64,000 nt of DNA from Amanita rubescens (GCA_015039365.1 WION01000038.1:1-64000), one strand, 5' to 3'; shown: positions 34,321 through 47,100, counted from the first letter of the stretch. Program-made: numbers and translations. The notes: a model not told the origin generated them from the sequence alone.

Positions 34321-35734
34321 ATGTCTGGGGCCGAAAACAATCCTTCGGTCAACGCTTTAAAGCTTGGAAGTAGGAAAAAGCCGTGAGACTATCCGACCAC
34401 TTCTCCGCTAGACATGGCATTCACACTAGCCCAGTCGCACAGGCGGTCCTTTTGTTCACCATGGGCGACACTTTAGCAGAACAGTGCATGCGATGTGTAA
34501 CGTCCAAGCACTTATTGCCAATTGCCTCCTTCTTTTCGGCCAGGATGGGGATGTTATCCTAGAGGGGCTCACATCGCAGTCCGTCTTCAGCCTCCTTCTT
34601 GCATCCTGACCTTTGACATACACGTCCTTCTGTATTAGGCAACGAAAGGAGTTGAATGTATTTCAGAAACTGTTAGAAATGGTGCCCCATCTACAGGAGC
34701 GTCTTACGGAAAGCTCTGAACTCGAAGAATACATGACGATAGCAGATTCGGTACGTCTACAACTTGAGGGCTCTCAAATTTATGCTTATCGTTTCCGTTA
34801 GATTCAAAAAGGCATGTCAAGCGCAAGGTCAGACGACACCAAGAGTCTCAAGGGCGTCGTGCTGGACTGGATAACTCCCCGAGACAAGCCTTTGAATCCA
34901 CCTCTTTCCCGTAGTGTCAAGACAAATCGTGGCTTCAACCACCCCATCACTGGAGCGCTCCTCTGTCCAGCTGGCCTAGATTGGAATGATCCCGAGTGAC
35001 TCGCTTTCCCCCCCTTACACGTTGGTCGCGCTAATCTGCTATCATAGAACTCGCACAAAGCTTACCAGCGGTCAACTAGCTGTGAAGGGAGATCAATGGC
35101 CCCTGATATTATACGCGAAGCAAGAGTTCGACCCTGAAGATCCATGGGATGGGCTCTTCAGAAGTGAGCTTCTTGTCTGGGTTCGTACTCCTTTGTTTTC
35201 TTTTTGGATTATTCACTACTTCGCGTGCAGGCCTTCAAGCATATCTTCACTTCGCCCAGCTCTGTGGAGAAAGAGAACAAAGCGACAAGATCCAGCAACG
35301 CTCATATCCACGGCATGACTCGGGTCACGACGGCTTCCTTAGCCTATGTTGCTACACAGGTGAGTCCAAGTCTGACTGTCCGATCTTGTAGCTTCAATCA
35401 CTGAATGTCTAAGCAGTTTCGTTTCGCCTTGTCATCCACATCCGTCTTCAGTCGGTCTGACACTTCAACCGACTCGGAAAGATTCTACGAGAGTGTATGG
35501 GACTTTTTGAACGATCCTGATGAGAGGAACGAGGTTACTGATTTGCTGAGCTGGTGGGATTGGTAGGTCTTTTGTCAATACATCCGGTGTCAGTCTTCTA
35601 TCTCATCTTTTTGTAGCCAGGTATTCCCCAGCTACGTGAATCGTGAAGGTGGAATAACGAAGCAAAGCGCACTAGCGAAGCTGAAGGAGAAGAGGGAAAA
35701 GCTGAAGCAATTGCAGAATGGACGAGCGTCGTGA
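34321..35734 (+). CDS. DUF6698-like fungal protein, multi-exon
   Basis: Exons 34639-34750, 34802-34995, 35048-35180, 35231-35359, 35417-35562 and 35617-35734 join in frame through GT-AG introns of 50-57 nt and end at TGA. Upstream coding continues to about 34443 (GRHFSRTVHAMCNVQALI), through an intron at 34579-34638. A tentative first exon is 34321-34369 (ATG) with a 73-nt intron, giving 338 aa; this start is uncertain. Diagnostic words are RGFNHPITGALLCPA, FKHIFTSPSSVEKE, NKATRSSNAHIHGMTRVT and DSERFYESVWDFL. I recognise these as the agaricomycete family catalogued as DUF6698. These genes are often present in many copies; their function is unknown. No transmembrane segment; the C-terminus is a basic helix (KLKEKREKLKQL). 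Confidence 0.65.
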
Positions 35735-38418
35735 TACCCTAGTAAGCTAATTTAAGAACTCCCAGCCTCTTGCTCTGTGAATATTCAGGAGATGCGGTCC
35801 CGTTGCGCTGCATCAAACCGTAGCTTAACCTTATTGGACTTCCTTCCAGCGCCCATTTTTTATTTATTTACCAGAATGGGGTGTCCCTCCACCCAGCAAC
35901 AATTGATTCTACTGTACTGTCTGATGTAACCACTCAAGTTTGCGATTTTCACTGCGTACGGCATGCTTCAGATTGAACACTCTTTTCCTGCAAGCTGTAT
36001 AGTCTTGTGTATGCGACGATGCTTCGGCCAATCATAAATGGCCATAGGCCCATAGCTCACAATAGGAGTAGACCACTTGTGCGTTCAATGAAAGCCATAC
36101 TTTTGTTATGTGTTTCTAGCTCATGAAGCTTGTGAATAGTTGTAATACCTGTTCAATACCTCCTAGAGAACTTGTGGGATGTGGGCCACCGCTTCGCGTG
36201 GCATGGTCCGAGGCTGGGCGGCTTCACAAGTCATATGTCTTTTTTTTTAAAAAAATAAATGAGGCCATTTGGCCCACAAAATTCTAGACAGACGAGCAAG
36301 TCGTTCGTCAGAAAATGGCTAGCTTAGCATGTTTCAAGTCTCAACATTCTTATTTCCATGTCTTTAACGATTCGAGATATTCTAGGCCTGATGACGTGCG
36401 CTGCTTGGACAGCACTATAGCCTAACTGCATGGATGTGTTGCGCGAATTGCGGGACACTGCTTGGATGTCTTGCTTAGAGCCGTATCCTTCACTGGCGGA
36501 AAAGTTCTCTCGTGAATCGCCGTTCGCTGCTCGGATGTTTCACGTAGAGCTGTTACTTCAGTACTCGTGAAGTGCCGGCTTCGCGGGCTGCAACCTTGCT
36601 TTCAGAGAGTATGTAAGTCTCTTTTTGGCCCGTCTTTAATAGAATTATTCATGAACCCATTTGATTCCCGCTACTCATATCTACAACATTAAGTATGAAG
36701 CTGACACTGACATTAAATAAGTGAGGACCAGCATATGCGGAAAACATAGAGACAATCTATCACACTGAAATTTCGTAGTGGCGGACAGCGAATAAACGGT
36801 TTGGCAGTCGTCAATACAATGTCCATCGATCAATGTCATACGATTGACAGGCGGTAAGCGAGGTTGAATAGCGGGCAACGCAACGCCCAATCTGCGCCAA
36901 CGTGGGCGCTAGATACTCTCCCCGATGCTCTTTGTCATATGCAACGACTTTCTCTCAAAATCGTTCTATACAACTCTCGTCAGTTACCAAATTCTGTTAT
37001 GTGCCCCTACTTACGATATGCTCGTCGTCTTCTTTTCCTTTTCTGGCATCGCCTCGTAACCGCATTTGTATGCTTCCCAACTGACCACCGAATTTGGCGG
37101 ACTGGTCGCTCCAGAACTCGACGAAGAGGAAGACGGCCCGTTAGTCACGCTTTATCCTGCGGTGCGAGTCTCATTGACTGTAGATGTTGGGATGATTCAG
37201 TTTGGAGTGGGTAGAGGGGAGATGATCTGCGGGAGGTGGGAGAGGACGGGGCGTAGGCCATTTCGGGAAAGACACAAAACACACCCAAGTACCACCACTT
37301 CGGAGTAGTTTTGCATTAGTTTGGATGTCGCCCGTTTGAGGTCGTTGGTCGTGGACGATCACACAACTGTACAGTGCGAATGTGATGAGGTAGGTCATGG
37401 CGTAGGTTGCAGGAAAAGCGGGGAGTAATCGTTGAAGGCTTGCGAGTCGAATAGGTGTTGGGGGTGAGAACGTGGGTGATGTTGTAGACTTGGGAGAGTC
37501 CGTTGTAGGGGTTGTTGTAGGATATAGGGAAGTAGGTGAAGTGTCGGCTCTGGGGCGGGCGTTAGATGGGTGGGTGAAAACGAGAGGAAAGATGGGCTCA
37601 CGTTGGTATAGTAAAACATCCCCTTGAAATTGCATGAACTACTAGTCAGCGAGTTGAGATCCGGTGGTAAGAATCCTTGCGCATGGCTATCACCAAAGAC
37701 AAGTAGTCAGATTGGATGTACGTCCTTGTCGAAAGTGACTCAATCACCCGGTGATCTGAGCTCGATAGAATCGCACAAGGCCCAAGACAGACTCTGCATA
37801 CTCGATAGCATCCTGATGTTTTGATAAAGTGGGAGGTAAGAGCGCGTTGGTATTCGTCGTGAAGGACGACCCATATTTTGGAGACTGGAAGAGCATGGTT
37901 CATGCATAGAGATGGAAGCTGTAGATAGGATGATATGAGTAAGGTTTTGGAGGATACGAAACGACACATACCATCCACGTCCATTATGAATCCATTTTGA
38001 ACGGCATCCGGTCTTCACAATTTGGCAATGTGGGCAGCTCTGTGTAGAGCTTGGATGTGTCGCGTCTTCCGCGAGTTGCATGGATGTCTCGCATAGTGCC
38101 GAAAAACGTCGTGAGTGGAGCCGTTGTTGTCTCGGGGATGTTCGCCGGAAAATGCCGTCCGCACTGGCGTTTCTCGCGTTTTCCCGGTGCAAGATTCCGG
38201 ACCTGAGTCCTTTCAGGGCCTCGGAACTTTGCGCGTGTTTTGACTGCACTTATAATCTGATCTGACTCGACGGTCACCACCATGTACTCTGTTCGTTTTC
38301 TCGCCCTCATCATCCCCACGGTCTCGCACAGAAGAATCCAGGGGCAGACTTTACGTCGCCCCTCAAGGGGTAGACTCTTGCGTCGCTCTTTCACCGACCG
38401 TGACCCAAACTGTGCTAT
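35735..38418. other. Intergenic, no gene supported
   Basis: ORFs are short and overlap on both strands without motifs. 36400-36590 and 38040-38130 hold loose copies of a ggatgt-tcgc-tagagc type segment (about 65-70 bp spacing), and 36230-36290 matches 20185-20225 in reverse. These look like old repeat debris. Confidence 0.35.
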
Positions 38419-38429
38419 TATGTATGCAT

Positions 38430-39044
38430 TCAGCCGTCCTCGCTCGGGAATGGCTCCAAAGATCACCAGAACACCAATTACGCTTTACGTGGTGCCCATC
38501 ACATGTAGGTATCGATGGCAATGAACGTGCTGACAGAGCAGCAAACGGTGGGGGGGATGTGGACGTCCACCCGGGAGGCCTTCGCCTCCACCTCCTTGAA
38601 GAAGACAAGGAACGCGCTCAGAAATGGTGGCGCCTGAGGGCGCTACAAGAAAACTACATCGGGCACAACTTCATCCGCATCCGACGTAAGGGGAAACCAT
38701 TCCGCCCATACTTCAAGTCAAAAAACAAAAACTTCTTCATCGATCTCGGTAACAATAATATTGTCAATGTCAGCCGGCTAACGCGTATCCTTACAGGCCA
38801 CGCTCCTACAGGTGAATACCGGGAGCGTTTCTTCCCAGATAAAGCTACTCATTGTCATCACTGTGGATACGGTACTTTCCACTCCCGACATCACATACTC
38901 GTAGAATGTACAAAATACTCATCCCTCCTTAGGTCCTTAAATGACCTCATCTATAACCAAGACAATGGCAAAGCCATACGAACGTTCCTCAAGAAAAACC
39001 CTACTGCCTTCACTTTAAATGACCTCCCTCCCGAGCCCCCATGA
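38430..39044 (+). pseudogene. LINE ORF2 C-terminus (RNase H end and CCHC motif)
   Basis: The frame reads FTWCPSHVGIDGNERADRAA, the C-terminal RNase H motif of ORF2 in Tad/I-like LINEs. It then gives LTRILTGHAPTGEY and a cysteine-histidine motif (HCHHCGYGTFHSRHHILVEC). The upstream endonuclease and reverse transcriptase are absent because the copy is 5'-truncated. A 3' UTR of about 155 nt follows before the A tail. Confidence 0.8.
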
Positions 39045-39216
39045 TACCTCTACTATAATGCTAGACACCTTCCTCGTAATCCTTATGACCCTAGACATAA
39101 TTTTACGTTACTACGTACATTTATTTACCTCCGCATGAGGTGGCCCCAAAAGCGATCATAGGATACCGCTCTAGTACATACACAAATACACTTCTATTCG
39201 GAAAAAAAAAAAAAAA
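38430..39216 (+). mobile_element. 5'-truncated LINE insertion with poly(A)
   Basis: The word tatgtatgcat occurs immediately before (38419-38429) and immediately after (39217-39227) the segment. The segment ends in 15 A residues (39202-39216) and carries only the last part of ORF2. Target duplication, poly(A) and 5' truncation together are the mark of target-primed reverse transcription. Confidence 0.85.
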
Positions 39217-39227
39217 TATGTATGCAT

Positions 39228-39964
39228 CAATTTCTGCCTTGTTTCCATCAGACTGACTACGCTACTCGCAAACTGCACCTGTTACTGCCCTGTCCACCCG
39301 CACTCAATTTGTTTTGTAAGTTTATTACTCCCGTCTTGTATTTAAACTAACTTGGATACTGCCATCGCATACATTCTCAGATGGATTGGATGCACTCTCC
39401 TCCCCTCCCCCTGTCCACTACCTCTTCTTCTTCCTTATTCGCATGGCAGGGTGACAGAGTGCCAACGCGGTGAGACTTTTCTTCTCTTGCTTCAAATCCA
39501 TGCCTAATGTGGCTAGTCCGGCTTAAACTCAAACCGATATATGTCCTGCTTATGAGCAAGTGTCGTCAATCCGACCCGAATATGTGGCTTCCCCTCGTGC
39601 TTCTCTGCCGTTAACTTCGAATACGGTTATACACGCCCTTGATGTGGCGCTATCCTTTGTCAATGCTCACAGGTCAACCAGCAACCGTTTCCTTCTGATC
39701 CCCCGCCCTAATCATCACGCACTAGCCTATTTGAACCAGTCCCTGCCCCGGCAAGCAGAATGCTAACATGCTGAAAATCAAGCTGGATCTATGCTGGCCG
39801 GATATGAAATCCAACAAGGCCAGGTAAGCACGAGTCTGCGCCCGATAGTCTCAACATTATTCCAATTTGCACCAGACGCAGGCGAGTACATTGTCCATGT
39901 GATCGGCGTTATGTTCATCTTCAGGCTTAATGATTTTTCAGGTGAGACGAACATCGTATCAGAG
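39228..39964. other. No gene seen
   Basis: Flank of the LINE insertion leading into repeat R. 39560-39766 is open on + but has no motif. Confidence 0.3.
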
Positions 39965-40585
39965 CCATTACCTTGCTTGACAAGGTATCTGCTTGAGCAA
40001 TCCCTGGTAGCTGGAGACGTGCCATAAATATCGGTAAATAGAACGTCATGCCCTTTGGCTCTCGTCCGGCCGCCTTTCCTCTCCGTGCCTAAAACTTCCT
40101 TCGCACACTCTGCTCTGGTCGTTTGGGTCGCCCATCCCATCCGGTCGTTTTGCGTTGGGGCGTTTTTCATGCGTTCCAGCATGTGTATACCCCTATTTGA
40201 CGCCGACATACTTCCATTACATCATCAATTCTGCTTCTAATGCCATCGACAAGATGGGCATCGAATGCGGTCCTGACGCTGAGAGACGAATCATATGTGA
40301 GCTATCAAGTATCAACCCTGCTCCTAGATGACGGCTTTGCTCACCGTGCGACCGGAATAGGCGGAGAAGTTTTACCTCATGCCACCCACTCGTTTGCGTC
40401 GTTGGATCGCAAATCCGTCCGGTTCGTGGTACCCCTACTACTGCATTGAACGGTTGAATCATGAATACACAGAGCAGTCATATATGCACTCGGCGTATGA
40501 CATCAACCTCTCCACAACTCGTACGTAGCCCATCCATCATGGAACCAAAGCATGACTTGAATAGAACTTTAAGGTCGCTCAACTG
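39965..40585 (+). repeat. Dispersed repeat R, copy 3, left part
   Basis: Collinear with 24645-25345 and with the reverse of 11430-11900. It breaks off at ctcaactg (40585), exactly where copy 1 continues into its second block; that block resumes at 44727. Confidence 0.75.
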
Positions 40586-41782
40586 CATCAGGTTTTCGGT
40601 ATTTTCCGCTTTGGCCACTTCCAGCTTTGACAAACACCGCTCTGATCGCTCATGCTCTGGCGACGTCATCTTTGGTTCCTCTGGCTCTGGCAACGACCAC
40701 TCCGACCGCTCACGCTCTGGCAACAACCGCTTTGGGTACTCTAGCTCTGGCGGTGAGTGATCTCTCCCATTGCTTCACAAGTTTTATGATTCACACCCTC
40801 GTCACGCACGCACGCCGACCCTCCCTTTGCTCACTGATGCCCGCCATCACGCCAAGTACTCCAGCCTGCGTGCACTGGGTCATCAGCGCCATCACACTTG
40901 TCTTCCCACTGGCACTGCTCGCCGATACCCGCCACTAACGCCAATGCATCACGCAACATCTCGCCGATTTCCAGCACCCACGGCCCACCCCTCAACGCCA
41001 CCACCCCTGAACAACCAGCACAGTCCTCCCCTTACAATTCAACGCTGCTCACGCTCTTGTGGAGGCAAGCCATTGTTCATGGAGGGTGAATTCCGATTCT
41101 GAGGATTGACCCGGATGATTTCGCTCAAGCTATTTCTTGACGTGGGCATTGTATGTGCATCCTCCATCGCATCATTGGAAAGTCACATCTCCTCAGATGG
41201 GTGGATCCCAGCGGTGATGCACGATGCCGTTCTGGGGGTCTTTGGTCCGACGGCGTAGACGGTTGCTAGAGACAAAGGGTGGCCATGAGTTGTGTCAGTT
41301 TAACGTGATGTAGACTTCTCTTCGAGGAAATGTACGAAACGACTGCTAGTATGCTGAACTTTGTGAAATTTTCGGTGGACGTGTAAATACAGTCAAATAA
41401 ATAGAATGATGACATCACGAGTCGTGCAACGGAGAATGCTCATCCTTTCCCTATCCTCTCATCCCCTTTGTATGACTCTCCTCTCGTCCCCACCCGCCGA
41501 CCTAGCTACAGCAAACTTGAAAGTGCCGACCTGCTCAACTTCAAAACGCGGTGCGTAATTCGACGTGATACTTGCGACATGCCTCAAGGAGTCGCCGTCT
41601 CAGCTATTTCGCTACTGAGTCTGCCTCACTGATGTGATTAGGGCTTCGCTGTATCCCCACCACTCGCCAAGCCGCTCTTCCACGTGAGTACGGGCTTCGC
41701 TGCATCCTACGCAAGTAACAATGCGCATATAGTGACCTCAGACTAGCTGCGGCTCACCTACGACTCGGTGAGCGGCTGAGGT

Positions 41783-44094
41783 CTTTACCCTCCCCCACGT
41801 GTTCCCTGTAGACTCCTGAGGACTCCCGGGAATTCCCGGGACTCCAGAGGGAAGTTCCCGGACTCCCACCTCCCTGGGAGACCCCTCATCCCAGGCCAAA
41901 ATGCACCGGGAGTGAGCCAGGACTCCCAGTAGACTCCCGGGACTCCTCTGGACTCCCTGTATGAGGAGTCCACAAGGAGTGTAAGGACTCTTGTTTCATT
42001 CCTGTTTATGTGGTCATGTGACATGACCAGTTGGTCTGTGCGCAGGCCCACAGGTATATAAGGAGGGGGCATCTGGCACATATCCCCCAGCACCCCCTCG
42101 GGAAAAGGGGGGGCAGTGGAGATAAGATTAGATAGATAGATAGATGATAGGCAGCTTAAGTAATATGATGGCCTAGATAAGATAAGATAAAATATAACAA
42201 AATTGAAAATTTCCTTTTATAGAAGTGTGACATTATGTAATATGTGACTGTGACAAAAAAGATGCGCCTAGCTTTTGTGATTCAGAATATGCAACAATCA
42301 TAATGCCAAATAAAGTCAAACATGAGATATTCACAAAATACATTTTCAAACATAGCTTTGAAAAAAATCAAAAAAATCAAAAAAATTCTCAAAAATCCCA
42401 AAAAATCATGTGATCACATCTGTGCAAGAATTGCAGTGACAAATGCTGCCAAACTCAAGATACTTGCAAAGTACTGTTTTGAACACCAGTCTTTTGAACC
42501 TGATCTGATTTTCTGATTGCCTGACTTGTGCTGGAACACTGGTTGTCTGATGGTGATGGTCTGACAGTGTCTGAAACACTGGTTGTCTGTTGTCTGATAT
42601 TAACATTAACTGATGACATCTGATTGTCAGACAATCAAACAACCAGTTCCAAGGCTGAATGAAATGAGGCTCCATCTAATAAGAGCTGAGCCCTGTGATG
42701 TTTTGTAACGCAACTTTAAGATGGCAGCAATTTCCATGTACAAACACCATGCACATAACAAAGATGATCAGGAAGAATGGGCCTTGGATTTGCTGCTTTG
42801 CTTCCCATACCCTCCAAGTGTCCCAGCACCAGTCAGGTAATCAGGAATCAGACACCATCAGATGTCAGATTTTTGGCATGTTTTCTGATGCTACTCTGAA
42901 CCATTGCACAAGTCACTGCAACTGACTTCCAGCACTTCCAGTCACTCATAACCACCAGCAACCCCAACTTCCTAAAACTGACCAAACTTGATCATCACCA
43001 GACACCCCTCCCAAATCATTGACTTTGCAGGTGGTCACACATGGAGTGGCAAAAGCAAAAGACAAACAGACTTTTTGCATTCACATTTTAGCTTATTTAG
43101 TTTGGCATCGTAATTCTTGCATGTCCTTGATCACATGGGACATTTTCAAGATTATTTTCAGACTTTACAATTTCCTCACACTCACATCTGAAAAGGTCTT
43201 TTGCAAATATTTCAAGTACTTGGGATTATTTGGTTTTACAATAAGTCCTATATGACCTGGATCATATGAATTTTCAGGTTTTTATTGCAAGTATAAACAT
43301 TGCCAAACAACATGCATGCCCACCTGAAATTTGGAAAGCAGCATGAAATTGCACATGAGTGTAAAGTACTGGTGATGTCAGTCTACTTACATAGGATGCA
43401 ATAGGAATGGCTGGGAATGAGTAGGAATCCTGATGGATTAAGTTTCCATGAAGATGTGACTCAGTTATGGCATGTGTGCCTTCAATACACAGGCATGTGA
43501 ACATTGAATGCCTTACTAGGTGGTTATGAGCAAATACTGAAAAGGATGATTAGCAGCAATTTTAACTGGTTCCTGCATACTACATCAACAAACAATCAGA
43601 GCAGGAAAAAAGTGGGCCACAGGTGGATGGTGATGATGATAGTGGTGGTGATGGTGTTGGTATTGATTGGCACAGATGATGTTTTTAAATGGTTTGTAGT
43701 TATTTAGATTCACTGTTATGTCACAGCATTGTAGTGCAACAGATTTATGTTGCCGTTACAGTAATGACAAATGAGCAGGGAGTGAGCAGGACTCCACAGG
43801 GACTCCTGTCCAGTCCTTGCAATTTTTACTTGCTACTTTTTTGCTTTGAACCAGGAGTGAGCAGGACTCCACAGGGACTCCTGGTCCACTCCTTGTGGGA
43901 TGACTCCTGGCATTTTTCGCTTTTTTGCAGTCAATGAGGAGTGAACAGGGAGTGAACAAGGAGTCCACAAGGAGTCCTTGTCCACTCCTGGCATTTTATG
44001 TCAATTTATCAGGAGTCTACAGGGAGTCCTGAGGAGTCCTGAGGAGTCCGGGAGTCCACAAGGAGTCCACAAGGACACGTGGGGGAGGGTAAAG
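41783..44094. mobile_element. 2.3-kb non-autonomous DNA element with 20-bp perfect inverted ends
   Basis: ctttaccctcccccacgtgt (41783-41802) is exactly reverse-complementary to 44075-44094. Inside each end lie dense arrays of ggactcc/ggagtcc words (41800-41990 and 43770-44080), as in the subterminal repeats of CACTA-like elements. The AT-rich, CpG-poor interior has no protein with motifs. No clear target duplication could be found. Confidence 0.75.
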
Positions 44095-44620
44095 TGTTGG
44101 AGCGGCTCTAGCCTCTTAGAAGAAACAGAAGATGAGTTCATTTCTTCACACCTGGGCCGCTGCCTTCTGCTAACGTCACTTGAGCTTGTTTTTTAGGATT
44201 ATATGCGCTATGTTCTTCCGCTAGTAGACAACTTACGGGGCAGCATTGGTGAGCAGCGGTCTCTCATACCCATACTTCAGCTGATTTTCGGATGCGGAAC
44301 TGAATCCCGACTCACGCACTATGAGCGCGTCTCATTCTCAAGTACTCGAACTCATCGCTATCACCCGCTATCCGATCCGTCATAAATACCTATTTTTTCT
44401 CGCTATCGGTTGCTCTCGAAAATTCTCAATTCCTACCTCTTTCTCTCGTCATCACATTACTATCAGTGCTTGGCGCTTGCCCCCAGTGTCACTACAAGTA
44501 GTCATAATTGAAATAAAATGCTTTTTTTCATATCTGAACATAGCTTAAGAAAGCTCGAAAAAATGCTCCCTAGAGCGGTCAAAGTGCTTTCAGAGCAGTC
44601 AAATCCACTCTGAGAGCAAT

Positions 44621-44649
44621 GTACCTCGCCTAAAAAAGTGGCGAGGTAC
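44621..44649. other. Perfect 10-bp hairpin in the right arm of the 4.1-kb element
   Basis: gtacctcgcc (44621-44630) pairs with ggcgaggtac (44640-44649) around a 9-nt A-rich loop. Outer sequence (44567-44706) is also weakly self-complementary through gagcgg/ccgctc words. Confidence 0.75.
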
Positions 44650-44726
44650 TCTGACCGCTCTGACCGCTCTGGCTACTCTGGAAAGCACCGAGAGCGGCCA
44701 GAGCGGAACATGCCGAAAACCTGATG

Positions 44727-45180
44727 TGACGTCTTTACGCCCAACCGCGGACCCTTTTGCGCCACTCTGAGATGCACTGAAGATTGAATTGTAATCAGCA
44801 AAGAGATGGATACCATGGTTTGTACGTGAAACCTTGCTCATGGCTGATAGGTCTCAGATATATCAACAGTGCCATGGTCTTCGCGTTCCGGACTTTTTCT
44901 TCTGCATGGGACTCAAAGTCTTGTTCCAAGTAGGGTGTGTAACCGTTTCTATGTTGAACTAATGGATTCTTTCGATCTTGGCGATGATATCATGACTTAC
45001 GATGGGACGTATTATAGCTATTCTCATGATCAATGGGCAGATGCTACTACAAGTTCTGGATGATGGTGGTTCCCTCAAGTACGTCCCGGTGCCCTTTTTG
45101 ATGACAACATCACTCACGTCGTTCAGTGTGATAAGGGAATACTCACCTCCCTTGATCAATTAGCCCATAATATGGTAGGA
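44727..45180 (+). repeat. Dispersed repeat R, copy 3, right part
   Basis: Matches the reverse complement of 10975-11430 throughout, starting with the duplicated tg and then acgtctttacgcccaaccgc. Together with 39965-40585 it forms one copy split by the 4.1-kb element. Confidence 0.75.
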
Positions 45181-45649
45181 CATTACGACACATGGTTCGT
45201 CGCCTCTCATCTCCAGCTCTAATGCAACCTAACACAAAGACAGATGGATGTCCATCTATCCATAGACCCCGAAAACATACGGGTTTCTGTTCTTTTCTTT
45301 TCTATAGCGGCGGGTTCTCCATCATCAGTTACCAGGCCTCTCCATGTTTGCAAACTCACTGCCAACAAAATCAGGCACCAGGTGAGCCACGTCAATCCCT
45401 GCTTCATTGTTGCTGACCCATCACCCTCCCTTGCCTCTACCACTCAACTTAGCTGCCCTGTTGCACCCTCCAATGCCCTGTCATGCCCATCCACACCCTT
45501 CATACCTTGTCTCACCCTAGGTAAGCCACAATAAAGGCTCTTTTTGACATTGCTGACCCATTTACCCTCTCTCGTGCTCCCATCGCTCAACTACTCCACC
45601 ATGCCTGATGCACCCTTCCACACTGTGCTGCCTCCTGTGACACCCAGAG
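45181..45649. other. No gene seen
   Basis: Short ORFs only, on both strands. Words of the type ccctcccttgcctctaccactcaac and ccctctctcgtgctcccatcgctcaac recur about 130 bp apart (from about 45425 and 45560), a small direct duplication. Confidence 0.35.
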
Positions 45650-47100
45650 TAAGCCAAGCGCGTGAACACCAGGCGATTGGTTATAACTGGTTATAACCTA
45701 CACCTAGTTCAGTCAAGTTAGTGGTGGATATGGGCTGTTCTGTAACTGGCTGTGGTTATGGTTGGCTCAAATTTGAGCTGTAACCAGACATCACCAGGCC
45801 TACATATGACATTGTAATGCTTGACAGTGCACTCCATGGATGGTAGGGTTCTTATTTGGGACAGAATATTACCATACACAATAATAATTGTTTGTCTTAC
45901 CATACTTGAGCATATGAGATCAGGCCTTGTGCATCCTATCAAACCATGACTGTCTGACAGTGCCTGATCAGAGGCACTATCATACCAAATCCTGCCATCC
46001 AAAGAACAATAATTAACAGTCTGATGCACATGATCAATCCCCTGATGTATTGCACTTTTTACAAACTATGGCTGCCTGGTGGTCCTTAACCAGAGGCACA
46101 GTCAAGCCAATGTTGATATAATTAGGTAAAGCTGGATCAGGGTCACCATCCTGCTACTAGCAATGTAATATGCCATTGCTACCATCTGTTATCTCCCCTG
46201 AGACATCTGGTAGGTTTTGGTAAATCTTATGGCTAATTGCCCAGAATTGTCATACTTACTATTCCTGATATAATGATTAACATGTTGATGCCCATGATCC
46301 AACTCCTCAACTCTGGTGGATCTTACAAACAATGGCTACCTGACAGCACTCAATCAGAGGTATCATCAAGGCAAACTCAGACATTTGATGAATAGGCTGA
46401 CACTCATTATCTGCCATCTCATGTCTTGCACATCTGATCACATTGCAACTACAAGATGGCACTTGGTCAGATGTACCACCCTTGTAAAGTTGTAATTAAT
46501 GAGACACCTGGCCTTTTTTGGGTTATACTGGCAGTCCTTATGCAAATTAATATGTCTGGCATCTCATGACCTATGTATATCACCCTTACACATCTTTGCA
46601 AGTTGCAACTACTGGTATCCATTGGTCACACTCTGATATCTGTGATGTAATCTGCCATTGCTACCATGTCTTATCTACAGGTAAAGCTAGACCAATTCTC
46701 ATCACCCTGATACTGGTGATGAAATTTAGCATGGCTACTGTCCCTTATCTGTCCAGAGATAGCTGGTAGCATTCCATAGCTCTTTTGGCTGATTGTCTAG
46801 GATTACCATACTTATTATTTTTGATCACAAGATTGCAGCCTACACATCAATATCATCCTGATACATATGGTGGAATCTACCATTGCTACCGTCTCTTATT
46901 TGCCCTGAGACAGCTGGTGGCATTTTGTCACCCTTTTAGCTAATTGCCTAGGATTATCTTACTTATTATTTCTGATCACTAGATTGTAATCAGTTTCTCA
47001 GACAGTCCAATACTTGTGAAAGTGCCAATTCTGGACTACCTTGTGAAAATTGTCAACCCTACCGTCCTTTAAATTGCATTACCAATTGGTATATCAGACT
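45650..47100. repeat. CpG-depleted degenerate repeats
   Basis: Diverged copies of a segment with ccattgctaccatct, ttatct, gagacagctggtagcat, ttggctaattgcc and tacttattatttctgatca occur near 46165, 46650, 46715 and 46880. Almost no CpG is present over 1.4 kb, while TG and CA are common. This is old repeat sequence eroded by C-to-T change at methylated CpG. Confidence 0.7.

Larger units (their letters stand above)
40586..44726. mobile_element. 4.1-kb non-autonomous DNA element with 31-bp terminal inverted repeats
   Basis: The left end starts catcaggttttcgg and the right end finishes ccgaaaacctgatg. The inverted match extends over 31 bp (40586-40616 against 44696-44726) with three mismatches. 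It sits inside repeat R: the sequence before it and after it rejoin to give the uninterrupted form seen in copy 1, with the dinucleotide tg present on both sides. Subterminal DNA on both sides is rich in cgctctg/cagagcg words. No transposase frame is present. It contains the 41783-44094 element, so its own length is about 1.83 kb. Confidence 0.75.

Noticed and set aside
37984..38466. 160-aa minus-strand ORF
   Set aside because: It runs across the LINE target duplication and insertion border, so it cannot be an ancestral gene.
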